Of a stretch of 64,000 bases of DNA, positions 56,358-64,000 are shown in pieces. Both the position numbers and the translations under genes were made by a program. The notes beneath the pieces were generated by a model that did no database searches, was not told the origin of the DNA, and saw nothing but the letters and a program-made list of their open reading frames with translations. Within the stretch, counting starts at the first letter, position 1; each line of letters starts with the position of its first letter. Origin of the DNA: Legionella geestiana (lineage in GTDB: Bacteria; Pseudomonadota; Gammaproteobacteria; Legionellales; Legionellaceae); assembly GCF_004571195.1 (NCBI RefSeq), contig NZ_CP038271.1, positions 434,001 to 498,000 on the forward strand, read 5' to 3'.

Positions 56358-56676
56358 TTCGCTATCCTCTCTCATCACTAACCTGCATACTCAAAGCATC
56401 CTTTTCCAAGGATGCTGGACACTGAGGCTCTGCCAGAAATTCAATGCTTCCCGACAAGTCTCACAATATCCCCAGCAACAAGCATAACAGTTTTTTATTG
56501 ATTGTTAAGGATTTTTTTGCCTGGATTGCACTTTTCATCCTGTCATGCAGAAAACATGACGCATTGGCGGGCACATTGTGTGCAATGGTGGCGGATTCCC
56601 TTTCGAGGCAATTTTTGCTACCGTCAGCATACTTTAAACATACATGTGGCTGCGCGCCGAAGAGGAGTAGCACTTC
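56358..56676. other. 319-base divergent intergenic region, cspA leader and pyrE promoter region
   Basis: No protein gene is supported. The cold-shock mRNA leader is probably in the left part, including the hairpin at 56395-56416; the right part is AT-rich around 56490-56520 and would hold the pyrE promoter, but I see no clear -10/-35 pair. Confidence 0.6.
56395..56416 (-). promoter_or_regulatory. Hairpin in presumed cold-shock mRNA leader
   Basis: AGCATCCTT at 56395-56403 pairs perfectly with 56408-56416 around a 4-base loop. It lies 38 bases before the cold-shock ATG. Cold-shock mRNAs often have structured, temperature-responsive leaders, so this may be part of one; no function is proven by the sequence. 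Confidence 0.35.
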
Positions 56677-57315
56677 ATGGAAGCATCTAAAACAGCGTTT
56701 ATCCGTCTCGCGCTCTCACGCCAGGTTTTGCGTTTTGGGGCATTCACCCTCAAATCGGGACGTCAGAGTCCGTATTTTTTCAATGCCGGCCTATTTTGTG
56801 ATGGGAAAGCATTGCGAGAGCTTGGACGGCATTATGCCGATACCCTTCTTGCTCACCGTATTCCCTTTGAGCACCTTTTTGGCCCGGCCTACAAAGGCCT
56901 GCCGCTTGCCACTGCCACCGCTATCGCACTGGCTGAACGTAATGTTCATGCAACGGTCACCTTCAACCGCAAAGAAGCCAAAGACCATGGTGAAGGAGGC
57001 ATGCTGATTGGCGCCCCACTTTCTGGTAATACCGTCATGATTGACGATGTCATTACCGCAGGTACCGCGTTTCGGGAATCGAAGCAGTGTATTGCCGCGG
57101 CTGGAGGGACGCTGACGGGGGTAGTGATTGCTTTAAACCGCTGTGAGCGGGGTACCGGAACACAATCCACCCTGCAGGAAATTGAGGCACAGGGTATCCG
57201 TGTAGCCTCCATTATTTCATTTTTTGATTTGGTGGAGTACCTGGATTCTGCGGGTGAACATGCCCACAAAGACGCCCTGCTGGCCTACCACGCGCAATAT
57301 GGCGTTGATGGATAG
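56677..57315 (+). CDS. pyrE: PyrE, orotate phosphoribosyltransferase
   Basis: Makes OMP from orotate and PRPP in pyrimidine synthesis. The 212-residue protein has the substrate-binding [14 protein letters not shown] and [24 protein letters not shown] (catalytic loop) and the PRPP motif [15 protein letters not shown]. Length matches E. coli PyrE (213). AGAGGAG precedes the ATG by 9 bases. It is monocistronic. Confidence 0.96.
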   Translation: MEASKTAFIRLALSRQVLRFGAFTLKSGRQSPYFFNAGLFCDGKALRELGRHYADTLLAHRIPFEHLFGPAYKGLPLATATAIALAERNVHATVTFNRKEAKDHGEGGMLIGAPLSGNTVMIDDVITAGTAFRESKQCIAAAGGTLTGVVIALNRCERGTGTQSTLQEIEAQGIRVASIISFFDLVEYLDSAGEHAHKDALLAYHAQYGVDG

Positions 57316-57433
57316 CGGTTCCAGACTCTTAGAGGTAATCACAGGACATGCAAACTGTCGAACCTGCAAGGGTTTTGATTTTAAAGCGGGTATCTGAACT
57401 TTGGCGCAGTCTTATAGTCGACCATTTAAAGAG

Positions 57434-57463
57434 TTGAACTTATTGGTTACTCTGCCTTATAAT
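57434..57463 (+). promoter_or_regulatory. Sigma-70 type promoter, TTGAAC-N18-TATAAT
   Basis: TTGAAC (57434-57439) and a perfect TATAAT (57458-57463) are separated by 18 bases. A transcript starting near 57470 would carry a leader of about 95 bases to the TTG start of the small gene at 57565. Confidence 0.6.
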
Positions 57464-57564
57464 GCTTCAGTTAGTCCAATTAATAACGCAGCAGAATACC
57501 CCCCCAGTGTGTGTTTCCAGCCTTAACAGACGCTGGCGTATTCGAACTTAGCAGGAGAATTACG

Positions 57565-57840
57565 TTGACAAATTACGCAAAACGCGCGACCAAGGGTACA
57601 CAGGCAATTCTGTGGGGGCTTGCATCCACAACCTTTTTCTTGACTACAAAACCGCATTCTGTCATTCAAAGACCTCTCGTCGGTGAAAACTGGCCTCTGC
57701 CTCTGGGTGCCATTGAAGCAGCCCAGGCACATTTGAGCGAAAGAACGAAGCATAAAATGCGGCGCGCCGTGTATGGTCGGCAACGAACTGAAGAGATGGA
57801 AGCTGAATTAGCGCAAAATCCAATTGCCCCCAATCTTTAA
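57565..57840 (+). CDS. Small protein of unknown function
   Basis: A 91-residue protein with one moderately hydrophobic N-terminal stretch (about 10-29, TQAILWGLASTTFFLTT) that could be a signal or anchor, then a basic/amphipathic region with many Arg and Glu. No family recognised. The frame is open from 57511, but the only ribosome site (GGAG) is 8 bases before TTG 57565, which gives MTNYAKRATKG. A good promoter upstream argues that it is expressed. It converges on rlpA; a GCAGGC/GCCTGC inverted repeat (57851-57874) follows its stop. Confidence 0.55.
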   Translation: MTNYAKRATKGTQAILWGLASTTFFLTTKPHSVIQRPLVGENWPLPLGAIEAAQAHLSERTKHKMRRAVYGRQRTEEMEAELAQNPIAPNL

Positions 57841-57850
57841 AGTGTCTTCA

Positions 57851-57874
57851 GCAGGCAGCATTCTGGCCGCCTGC
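57851..57874. terminator. Possible weak hairpin between convergent genes
   Basis: GCAGGC at 57851-57856 pairs with GCCTGC at 57869-57874 around a 12-base loop. No T-run follows on either strand. Its place between two convergent stop codons suggests transcript ending. Confidence 0.3.
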
Positions 57875-57919
57875 CCAATTGTCCAACTCGCTGGATTAAG
57901 AGCACACCCGAATCCATTT

Positions 57920-58729
57920 TTACTGAAGCATTGAAAATGCGCCGTTTATGCCGTTCATGGCGAGCCGGCTTTTAAGCGCTTCAGACATTTGACGATTGGC
58001 AAAAGGCCCGACGCGCACGATGTAGCGGGAATCATATTTTTCAACGAACACCGGTGATGGCGTCAGACTGCCAAGTTTTTCCCGCAGGGCCTCAGCATAG
58101 CGCTCGGTCTCGAAGGCACCTGCCTGCAGGTAGTAGTGCGCCTCTCGCGCCTTTCCAGGACCCGCGACATTCAACGCTTCAATCTCTACCGGCGCTGTTC
58201 CCGCAGGAAAAAGGCCGAGTTTAACCGCGGCGCCATACGATAAATCCATTACGCGGTCAGCATGAAATGGGCCTCTGTCATTGACTTTGATAATAGCTTC
58301 AAGCCCGTTATTGAGGTTTTTCACACGCACATAGGTTGGCAGCGGGAGCGTTTTATGGGCGGCCGTCAGGGCATACATGTCATAAGGTTCGCCGCTTGAA
58401 GTGCGTTTGCTGTGAAATTTTGTGCCATACCATGAAGCTATGCCGCGCGTTTTATAACCACCTGAACTGGTCATTACCTCATAGGTGCGCCCATCAACCC
58501 GATAGGACGCAGGATTGCCATAACGACTGACCGGCTCGTCCCTGGGCTTGACCTCTTTAAAGGACGTTGGAACCGGGCCTTTGGGCGCGCTGTCCTTTTC
58601 CGTTGGCGGGCCGCTCCAGGTACGTGGCGGATGGTAGGGATGCGCCTTGGAAAGATCTGGTGCAGGAGGCTCTGCGGTTTTACAGGCGGCTAGAAAAACT
58701 ACAGGAATAAGCAGCGCACAACGTCGCAT
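57920..58729 (-). CDS. rlpA: RlpA, septal-ring lytic transglycosylase-type lipoprotein
   Basis: RlpA proteins are outer membrane lipoproteins that act at the septum, with transglycosylase activity on denuded glycans shown in Pseudomonas. The 269-residue precursor has lipobox LAAC (Cys16), a Pro-rich linker (about 18-75), the double-psi barrel (about 95-175; RGIASWYGTKFHSKRTSSGE and VNDRGPFHADRVMDLSY, with the conserved catalytic-site Asp/Glu) and a C-terminal SPOR domain (about 195-268; YYLQAGAFETERYAEALR). The start is ATG 58729; the open frame to 58768 lacks a signal peptide at its front. Divergent from dacA, a frequent neighbour. Confidence 0.94.
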   Translation of the reverse strand: MRRCALLIPVVFLAACKTAEPPAPDLSKAHPYHPPRTWSGPPTEKDSAPKGPVPTSFKEVKPRDEPVSRYGNPASYRVDGRTYEVMTSSGGYKTRGIASWYGTKFHSKRTSSGEPYDMYALTAAHKTLPLPTYVRVKNLNNGLEAIIKVNDRGPFHADRVMDLSYGAAVKLGLFPAGTAPVEIEALNVAGPGKAREAHYYLQAGAFETERYAEALREKLGSLTPSPVFVEKYDSRYIVRVGPFANRQMSEALKSRLAMNGINGAFSMLQ

Positions 58730-58810
58730 GGGATAAATTTCCGTTTTTACGGAGACTATACAACGCATGGGTCAGAATTTGAAGCCTCTTCATGTTCTTA
58801 AAACCCAGGA

Positions 58811-59130
58811 TTGTACACCGGACATTTTCATGGCTTTCACAGGTGCTCATTTTATCGGTAACGCAAACGGGCACGCAGACGTTCACGTAATTGTCGCGCA
58901 AGCGCGGTTGTTTGATTTTTTTTTTGCAGTGCGCATACAGATTTGCGTAGAGTTTAGAGCTGCATTATCTTCAGGACGTGTTAACTGGCCGTTACTGTTC
59001 ATCCAAACAGAGCGCGAGAGCGCGTACCTTCACGTGAACGTCTGCGTGCCCGTTTGCGTTACCGAAATCTTCGCTTCAATGCCGGATAGATGCACCTTTG
59101 CACGTGTCCCTGAAAAATTGTCCGGTACAA
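58811..59130. mobile_element. MITE-like element (320 bp) with terminal inverted repeats and 10-bp flanking duplication
   Basis: The ends are TTGTACACCGGACATTTTCA (58811-58830) and, reversed, TTGTACCGGACAATTTTTCA (59111-59130): the same sequence with two small indels. Just inside, a perfect 33-base inverted repeat pairs 58856-58888 with 59032-59064. Immediately outside the ends are AAACCCAGGA (58801-58810) and AGACCCAGGA (59131-59140), a direct repeat with 9 of 10 matches, as left by transposition. It encodes no transposase, so it would need one elsewhere. The element family is not recognised. Confidence 0.75.
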
Positions 59131-59217
59131 AGACCCAGGATGCCTGGGGCGTTTACAGACATATTATGGAATGAGGACACGCCCTGGTGTTTAACGTCTC
59201 GAACCAGTTGGTGACCG

Positions 59218-59246
59218 GCGTACCCTGTGTTAAGATAAGGTCATTT
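59218..59246 (+). promoter_or_regulatory. Candidate dacA promoter
   Basis: TTGGTG (59218-59223) and TAAGAT (59241-59246) are spaced by 17 bases, with the predicted start about 15 bases before the dacA ATG. Both hexamers are imperfect (three and four matches). Confidence 0.35.
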
Positions 59247-59268
59247 TGTAACTCTGGAATGTGTTGAA

Positions 59269-60489
59269 ATGAAACGGCAATTTTTTTCTCTGCTAATGTC
59301 ACTGGCACTGCTGCAGCCTCTTTCTATTCATGCTGAAACCACCCCTGAAAAGCCGCAGGCAACCCTGCCACAGCTGCCTAAAGCCTCTACTCCGGCGCGG
59401 CCGCTCATTACGCCCACCGCACCTGCCCTCAACGCGAAGGCCTTTATTCTCATCGATGTGGACAGCGGCAGAATAATTGCAGAAAAAAACAGTGACGAGC
59501 GTCTGCCGCCTGCAAGCCTTACTAAAATCATGACGCTCTATGTCATTTCAAACGCCCTGAAGAACAATCAGATTCATCTGACAGATACGGTTCGTATCAG
59601 CCATGACGCATGGAAAACCGGCGGCTCACGGATGTTCGTCAAAGAAGGCCAGCTCGTCCCCATTGAAGACCTCGTCAAGGGCATTATCGTAGATTCCGGT
59701 AACGATGCCTGCGCGGCAATGGCCGAACACCTTGGTGGCAGCGAGCAGGGTTTTTCGGACATCATGAATCAGCAGGCGCAGTCACTTGGCATGAAAAACA
59801 GCCATTTTACCGACAGCACCGGCCTGCCGGATAAGGATCACTATTCCAGTGCGCGCGATCTCGCCGTTCTTGGACGCGCTCTTATTCGCGATTTTCCGCA
59901 GTATTACCACTGGTATAAAATGAAGTGGTACAGCTTTAACGGTATTCGCCAGCCAAACCGCAATCGTCTGCTGTGGCGTGACAGTAATGTTGATGGCGTT
60001 AAGACTGGCCATACCGATGAAGCCGGCTACTGCCTTGTGTCTTCGGCAAAACGCGACAACATGCGTCTGCTTGCCGTTGTTCTTGGTGCGCCGAGCGAAT
60101 CCGTGCGTGCAGATGACAGCGAACGCCTCTTAAACTACGGCTTCCGGTTTTTTGAAACGCATTCCCTGTATGATGCGGGTAAAACCATTACCGATTTATC
60201 CGTTTACAAAGGTGAAAAAACCACTGTTCCGGTGGGTCTGCGCGAAAATCAGTATGTAACCATCCCCGCCGGGCAGTATCAGCGCCTGAGCATCACCACC
60301 AAGGTCCCTAAACTCCTTGAGGCTCCCATTAAAAAAGGCGACAAAGTCGGTGAACTGATAGTGAGCTATGAAAACAAACCCATCTCTACCCAGGCGGTAT
60401 ATGCACTTGACTCGGTAGAAGAAGGCGGTATTTTTACCCGTCTCAAGGACTCTGTGCGTCTCATGTTTCGTCGCTGGTCGGATGACTGA
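59269..60489 (+). CDS. dacA: DacA-type D-alanyl-D-alanine carboxypeptidase (PBP5/6)
   Basis: Trims the terminal D-Ala of peptidoglycan pentapeptides at the periplasmic face. The 406-residue precursor has a signal peptide (about 1-22), a Pro-rich spacer (25-55), the catalytic Ser83-x-x-Lys86 (PPASLTKIM), Ser143-Gly-Asn145 and Lys245-Thr-Gly (VDGVKTGHTDEAGY), a C-terminal beta domain (about 305-390) and a terminal amphipathic anchor (FTRLKDSVRLMFRRW). Length matches PBP5 (403). ybeD and lipB follow on the same strand. Confidence 0.96.
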   Translation: MKRQFFSLLMSLALLQPLSIHAETTPEKPQATLPQLPKASTPARPLITPTAPALNAKAFILIDVDSGRIIAEKNSDERLPPASLTKIMTLYVISNALKNNQIHLTDTVRISHDAWKTGGSRMFVKEGQLVPIEDLVKGIIVDSGNDACAAMAEHLGGSEQGFSDIMNQQAQSLGMKNSHFTDSTGLPDKDHYSSARDLAVLGRALIRDFPQYYHWYKMKWYSFNGIRQPNRNRLLWRDSNVDGVKTGHTDEAGYCLVSSAKRDNMRLLAVVLGAPSESVRADDSERLLNYGFRFFETHSLYDAGKTITDLSVYKGEKTTVPVGLRENQYVTIPAGQYQRLSITTKVPKLLEAPIKKGDKVGELIVSYENKPISTQAVYALDSVEEGGIFTRLKDSVRLMFRRWSDD

Positions 60490-60527
60490 GCACGCAACAG
60501 ATTGAACATGACCCCCTGGAGGCGATT

Positions 60528-60794
60528 GTGACAGACAAAGAAACCCTGCTGAGCTTTCCCTGCGATTTTCCCATTAAAATCATGGGGAAGGCGACGGATG
60601 CGTTCCTGATGGACATCACCCGGATTGTGAAGCACCATTTTCCAGCGGTTGATGAAGCCTCCTTTCGCCTGCAGCCAAGCCGTGAAAAGAATTATCTCTC
60701 AGTGACCGTCACAGTGCCGGCAACTTCACAGGAGGGTCTTGATGCGCTTTATGAGGAGCTGACCCAGTATCCTGACGTGCGCATGGTGCTCTGA
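60528..60794 (+). CDS. ybeD: YbeD/UPF0250 family protein
   Basis: An 88-residue cytosolic protein of the DUF493 family with an ACT-like fold, found between dacA and lipB in most gammaproteobacteria; its role is unknown, with a suggested link to lipoate metabolism by position. Family marks are [14 protein letters not shown] and YPDVRMVL at the end. The start is GTG 60528 behind CTGGAGG. Its stop overlaps the lipB ATG (TGATG). Confidence 0.92.
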   Translation: MTDKETLLSFPCDFPIKIMGKATDAFLMDITRIVKHHFPAVDEASFRLQPSREKNYLSVTVTVPATSQEGLDALYEELTQYPDVRMVL

Positions 60795-61402
60795 TGCTGA
60801 CCGTGCGCACTCTTGGCATGGTGCCTTATGAACAAACCTGGCAGGACATGCAGCAATTTACTGCAGCGCGCACCGATACCACAGCTGATGAGCTGTGGCT
60901 GCTTGAACACCCGCCCGTCTATACCCAGGGGCAGGCCGGAAAGCCTGAGCATGTTTTAAACCCCGGCGGCATTCCCATCATTCAGACAGACAGAGGCGGA
61001 CAGGTAACCTACCACGGACCTGGCCAGCTTGTTGCCTATGTCCTTATGGATATCCGGCGTCGAAAACTGGGTATCCGTACACTGGTGTGCCGGCTTGAAG
61101 AAGTCATTTTGAAGGTGCTTGACGACTATGGCATTACTGGCGAGACCCGCTGCAAGGCACCCGGCGTTTATGTGGGGGAAAAGAAAATTGCCTCCATTGG
61201 GCTGCGGGTGAAAAACGGATGCACTTACCATGGCATCGCCTTAAACGTCTCGACGGAACTTAGTCCCTTCAACGGCATCAATCCATGCGGGTTTGAACGC
61301 CTTGAAATGACCCGCATCAGCGACTTCACTGACTCAGCAAGCTGGCAGAGTGTGGCCATAGCGTTCCAAACTGCTTTCGTGTCGCAATTTGGGTGTGAAT
61401 AA
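60794..61402 (+). CDS. lipB: LipB, octanoyl-(acyl carrier protein):protein N-octanoyltransferase
   Basis: Moves octanoate from ACP to lipoyl domains, the first step of lipoate synthesis. The 202-residue protein has [29 protein letters not shown], catalytic Lys131 (KKIASIG) and Cys165 (GINPCGF). lipA, often next, is replaced here by the LssY-type membrane gene, which starts at the last base of lipB. Confidence 0.96.
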   Translation: MLTVRTLGMVPYEQTWQDMQQFTAARTDTTADELWLLEHPPVYTQGQAGKPEHVLNPGGIPIIQTDRGGQVTYHGPGQLVAYVLMDIRRRKLGIRTLVCRLEEVILKVLDDYGITGETRCKAPGVYVGEKKIASIGLRVKNGCTYHGIALNVSTELSPFNGINPCGFERLEMTRISDFTDSASWQSVAIAFQTAFVSQFGCE

Positions 61403-63426
61403 TGCACTTGCTGACAGAATATATTCAACCTCTCACAGACTGGCTGCACGGCAATCCCCGCTGGGCGCTTCTCATCACCTTCCTCATTTCTTTTTCTGAG
61501 TCACTCGCGATTATTGGCAGTATCATTCCAGGTTCTGTTACCATGACTGCAATAGGCATTCTCGCGGGCTCCGGGGTGATGCGGGTTGACCTGACCCTGC
61601 TTGCCGCGATTCTGGGCGCCATCGCCGGTGACAGTGCCAGTTATATCCTTGGATTTGCCTGTCGCGACCAGCTGCAGAATGTCTGGCCATTTCGCCGCTA
61701 TCCCGCGTGGCTCGCACTTGGTCGGGAATACTTTGAACGGCATGGAGGTAAAAGTGTCCTTATTGGACGATTTGTGGGGCCTTTACGTTCATTGATTCCG
61801 GTCATCGCCGGGATGCTGCACATGAACCAGTATCGTTTTTTCTTTGCGAATGTCCTCTCGGCCATTGGCTGGTCGCTTTTGTACATGCTCCCTGGCATTC
61901 TCATTGGCGCCGCAAGCAATGAACTTTCTCCTGAGAGTGCTACGAAACTCTTCGTAGGCATCCTGCTGGTAATTGCCTTTATATGGCTGTGCGGTCTGCT
62001 CCTCAAATACCTGATGCTCAGAATCTACCATCTTTTACAGCATAACCTCGGACATCTCTGTGCACCTTCTTCCAGGTTTCCTAAGTTTTCGCGCTTCATT
62101 CAGGGACTGGCACCTGTAGCTGAGACGGAGCTTTGGCATACTGCCGGCCTTTTGCTGCTCGGCCTCGTCAGTCTGCTCGCATTACTGGTGGTGGTACTGG
62201 CATTTACCACGGGCAAGATGCTGCCGCTTGACCGCGCGCTTTTTTACTTCTTCCAGACCCTGCGCACGCCAGTGATTGATGCCATACTGATTCTTGCTGT
62301 ACAGTTTACCTCTACACTGGCGTTGTGCGGGGTTGCGGGCTCTATAGCGATGCGCCTGTACTCCTCGCGTGACTGGCATGGATTGCAGGCATGGCTGCTG
62401 CTCTGTGTGGTTTCACTGGTTTTAGCGCTCTCAGCCGCATATACCAGCGTATCACCGGGCTTTTCCGACCTGCCACACACGGCATCTGCACTCCCCGAAC
62501 CCCATCTGCTTGTCCAGGCAGCCTTATTTTTCACCCTGATGTTCGCAGCCCGTCGATGGTGCCCTCCTCTGCAGGGACGCATTCTCGCTTCCTTGCTTGG
62601 TTCACTGTTAATACTCGGAAGTCTTTCATTCCTATGGCTTGGAGATACCTGGTTTTCTGCCGCTCTGGCGAGCCTGCTCTCGGGATTCCTGCTCGCTGTC
62701 TGCGTCTGGATATTTTGGCGGCGGGAAGCGCGCCCTGTGAGCGAATGCTCGACGGTTGCACTTTTAACGACTACAACACTGCTGGTTTCGGCAACACTTT
62801 CCGCAGTACTCTTCTTTCGTGGCGAGTGGAAAGCTCACAGCCCTTTTTTCGCACAATATGTGGTAAGCGAGAACGCATGGTGGACGCAAACCCGGCCCCT
62901 GCTGCCGCTTTATCGCACAAATCGCTTTGGGCAGCGCATCAGTCTTTTTAATCTTCAGTATGCTGGACAGCTCGCGGCCTTCAGCAAGGCACTGCGCGAA
63001 AGTGGCTGGCAGGCAGAGCCGGATTCATTCCTGAATACGCTCGCACGCCAGATGGACAGTTCACAGCCGCTTCAAACGATGCCCATGATGTCGCAGCTCT
63101 ATCACAACCGTAAACCCGTTCTCGTTATGCGCTATAACCCCACCGATGGCACACCATCCATTATCCTGCGCCTGTGGCGTTCAAACTTTCATCTTTTGCA
63201 TGCCAACAGCCCTCTCTGGCTTGGCAGTGTTCACGCGGAACCCGCTCCACGAGGTGCCCCCTGGACCGCCGACACCGCTTTGACAATGGTCGAGCGCGCA
63301 ATGAAAGAATTTTACCTGCGCGAGTATCCACTCACACTCTCTACCCTGAAACCACTGCCCATTCCCTCCGCACCCCGACTTTTACTCATCAGTGAGACGC
63401 GGCCATTGAGTAACAAAAGCCTTTAA
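61402..63426 (+). CDS. LssY-type membrane protein: DedA/VTT domain, PAP2-like domain, LssY C-terminal domain
   Basis: A 674-residue polytopic inner membrane protein. Residues about 1-210 are a DedA/VTT (SNARE-associated) domain with the reentrant stretch SIIPGSVTMTAIG and FVGPLRSLIPVIAGM; DedA proteins are implicated in undecaprenyl-phosphate or lipid flipping. About 245-450 resembles a PAP2 phosphatase membrane domain, but the catalytic motifs are absent: a PSGH-type motif is replaced by LPEPHLL and GxHxxxD by LGDTWFSAA. About 490-670 is the LssY C-terminal region (FNLQYAGQL, SQLYHNRKPVLVMRYN). Lss proteins are named from a Legionella type I secretion locus, though this gene is with lipB here. 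It overlaps lipB by 1 base. Confidence 0.88.
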   Translation: MHLLTEYIQPLTDWLHGNPRWALLITFLISFSESLAIIGSIIPGSVTMTAIGILAGSGVMRVDLTLLAAILGAIAGDSASYILGFACRDQLQNVWPFRRYPAWLALGREYFERHGGKSVLIGRFVGPLRSLIPVIAGMLHMNQYRFFFANVLSAIGWSLLYMLPGILIGAASNELSPESATKLFVGILLVIAFIWLCGLLLKYLMLRIYHLLQHNLGHLCAPSSRFPKFSRFIQGLAPVAETELWHTAGLLLLGLVSLLALLVVVLAFTTGKMLPLDRALFYFFQTLRTPVIDAILILAVQFTSTLALCGVAGSIAMRLYSSRDWHGLQAWLLLCVVSLVLALSAAYTSVSPGFSDLPHTASALPEPHLLVQAALFFTLMFAARRWCPPLQGRILASLLGSLLILGSLSFLWLGDTWFSAALASLLSGFLLAVCVWIFWRREARPVSECSTVALLTTTTLLVSATLSAVLFFRGEWKAHSPFFAQYVVSENAWWTQTRPLLPLYRTNRFGQRISLFNLQYAGQLAAFSKALRESGWQAEPDSFLNTLARQMDSSQPLQTMPMMSQLYHNRKPVLVMRYNPTDGTPSIILRLWRSNFHLLHANSPLWLGSVHAEPAPRGAPWTADTALTMVERAMKEFYLREYPLTLSTLKPLPIPSAPRLLLISETRPLSNKSL

Positions 63427-64000
63427 AGAGGCTGACAGGCCGGCAACGATGGTACGTATTCCATCTCCTCCTGCATATCGATAAAAATATAGCGAATGTT
63501 ATCGAGGGTATCCTTAATTATCGAAGACTCACTGCTCTGCGTTTCAGTCTCCTGAATCAATTCATGAACCTTTTCAGAAAATGCGGCAAAGCGCATTGAG
63601 GCCACAGGCTCAGAGGCTTCAGAGGTTGCAGCGTTTAAAATCGCATCCGCCAAAAGTACGCCCCTTTTTGCATCTTCACCATCGGAAAAGTCGTCAAAAC
63701 CAAAACGAGAGCGGCAATTACGCAGCGAATCTATTTCTCCCATCAACTGCAGACAACACCGGATTTGACGTTCATTAGTAATAACATGCACGATGGCGCA
63801 CCAGTCAGGGTTAACAAACACAGATGCAATAAGCTCCTCCCATGCCTTAAAACGGCAGCCTACAAGATGGCATAATGCAGGATATAAACCTGCATGACTC
63901 GGCATCCTGCCGTCATTGACCGACAAAAACCTTGCGCCTGCCTCTCCAATCTTCTCGGGCCACTTATCCTCGGTTACTGGGAAGCATTCGAGCAGGCGCA
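63423..64000 (-). CDS. Unknown protein, 5' end outside the window
   Basis: The frame is open from the window edge (64000) to a stop at 63423-63425, so at least 191 residues are present and the start is missing; a TTG at 63926 is internal, since the frame continues as RLLECFPVTEDKWPEKIGEA upstream of it. The protein looks soluble, with many Cys and Ser/Glu; a Phe/Glu-rich helical stretch (FAAFSEKVHELIQETETQSS) lies near the end. No family recognised. Its stop overlaps that of the LssY-type gene by 4 bases tail to tail. Confidence 0.7.
   Translation of the reverse strand, partial: RLLECFPVTEDKWPEKIGEAGARFLSVNDGRMPSHAGLYPALCHLVGCRFKAWEELIASVFVNPDWCAIVHVITNERQIRCCLQLMGEIDSLRNCRSRFGFDDFSDGEDAKRGVLLADAILNAATSEASEPVASMRFAAFSEKVHELIQETETQSSESSIIKDTLDNIRYIFIDMQEEMEYVPSLPACQPL

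Larger units (their letters stand above)
58730..59268. other. 539-base divergent region between rlpA and dacA, mostly a MITE-like element
   Basis: The region is filled by the inverted-repeat element at 58811-59130 plus about 80 bases to rlpA and 140 to dacA. An open frame crossing the element (58767-59174) has no ribosome site and runs through the inverted repeats, so it is not called. The dacA promoter is at the right end. Confidence 0.7.

Noticed and set aside
58767-59174. 135-codon frame across the inverted-repeat element
   Set aside because: It runs through both arms of the inverted repeats, has no ribosome site, and its protein has no coherent features.
1-64000. CRISPR arrays, tRNA or rRNA genes, prophage, integrase or transposase genes
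   Set aside because: None seen. The only large direct repeats are the in-frame 627-bp units, which are not spacer-separated.

Overview
The window reads as a dense chromosomal segment of a gammaproteobacterium, most likely a Legionella species or close relative with a fairly high GC content (about half G+C by eye, not computed). The reasons are the combination of an LpnE-like eight-repeat Sel1 protein, homogentisate dioxygenase, an OmpR/QseB/PmrA-type two-component pair, an LssY-type VTT membrane protein, several unrecognised proteins of the size and style of Dot/Icm substrates or accessory factors, and otherwise standard gammaproteobacterial housekeeping operons. The genus call is inference from gene content. 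No rRNA, tRNA, CRISPR array, prophage or complete insertion sequence was seen.

Layout. 1-8.7 kb: 3' part of folD, a small acidic protein, rlmJ, gloB, mltD, yciB, a response regulator/sensor kinase pair, then ruvC-ruvA and yebC on the minus strand. 8.7-17.8 kb is the accessory part: a 1752-residue protein built from about 21 hydrophobic modules, with a 627-bp unit repeated almost six times and copies that look identical at DNA level, preceded by a CTTAA-N6-CTTAA direct repeat like the Legionella PmrA box; then hmgA, an unknown ankyrin-like protein and the Sel1 protein. 17.8-24.1 kb: a four-gene minus-strand catabolic operon (saccharopine/lysine dehydrogenase, aminoadipate semialdehyde dehydrogenase, FadN-type beta-oxidation enzyme, thiolase). 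24.2-30.5 kb: lnt-leuS-lptE-holA-nadD. 30.5-34.0 kb: accD-folC-dedD-cvpA.

34-39.2 kb: a secreted protein of unknown function with a textbook terminator, an L,D-transpeptidase, a small unknown gene, and the cytochrome bd oxidase genes, including two subunit genes too short for routine calling (cydX, 29 residues, and a cydP-like gene, 54 residues). 39.2-46.7 kb: ndk-rlmN-pilF-rodZ-hisS-yfgM-bamB-der, an eight-gene minus-strand operon. 46.9-53.4 kb: minC-lpxH followed by two unknown soluble proteins, then fadD, then a second unknown pair (a soluble protein and a membrane-anchored coiled-coil protein). 53.5-59.2 kb: an MFS transporter, an SDR enzyme, a cold-shock protein, pyrE, a small unknown gene and rlpA, with the window's longest non-coding stretches; one of these holds a 320-bp MITE-like element with terminal inverted repeats and a 10-bp flanking direct repeat. 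59.3-64 kb: dacA-ybeD-lipB, an LssY-type three-domain membrane protein, and an unknown gene cut by the window edge.

How the parts may work together. Most of the window is envelope, replication/repair and central metabolism. The accessory hypothesis is that the two-component system at 4.7-6.8 kb is PmrA/PmrB, and that the giant modular membrane protein is one of its targets and possibly a secreted Dot/Icm substrate. The two unknown gene pairs at 46.9-48.6 and 51.8-53.4 kb are the other candidates for undescribed biology.
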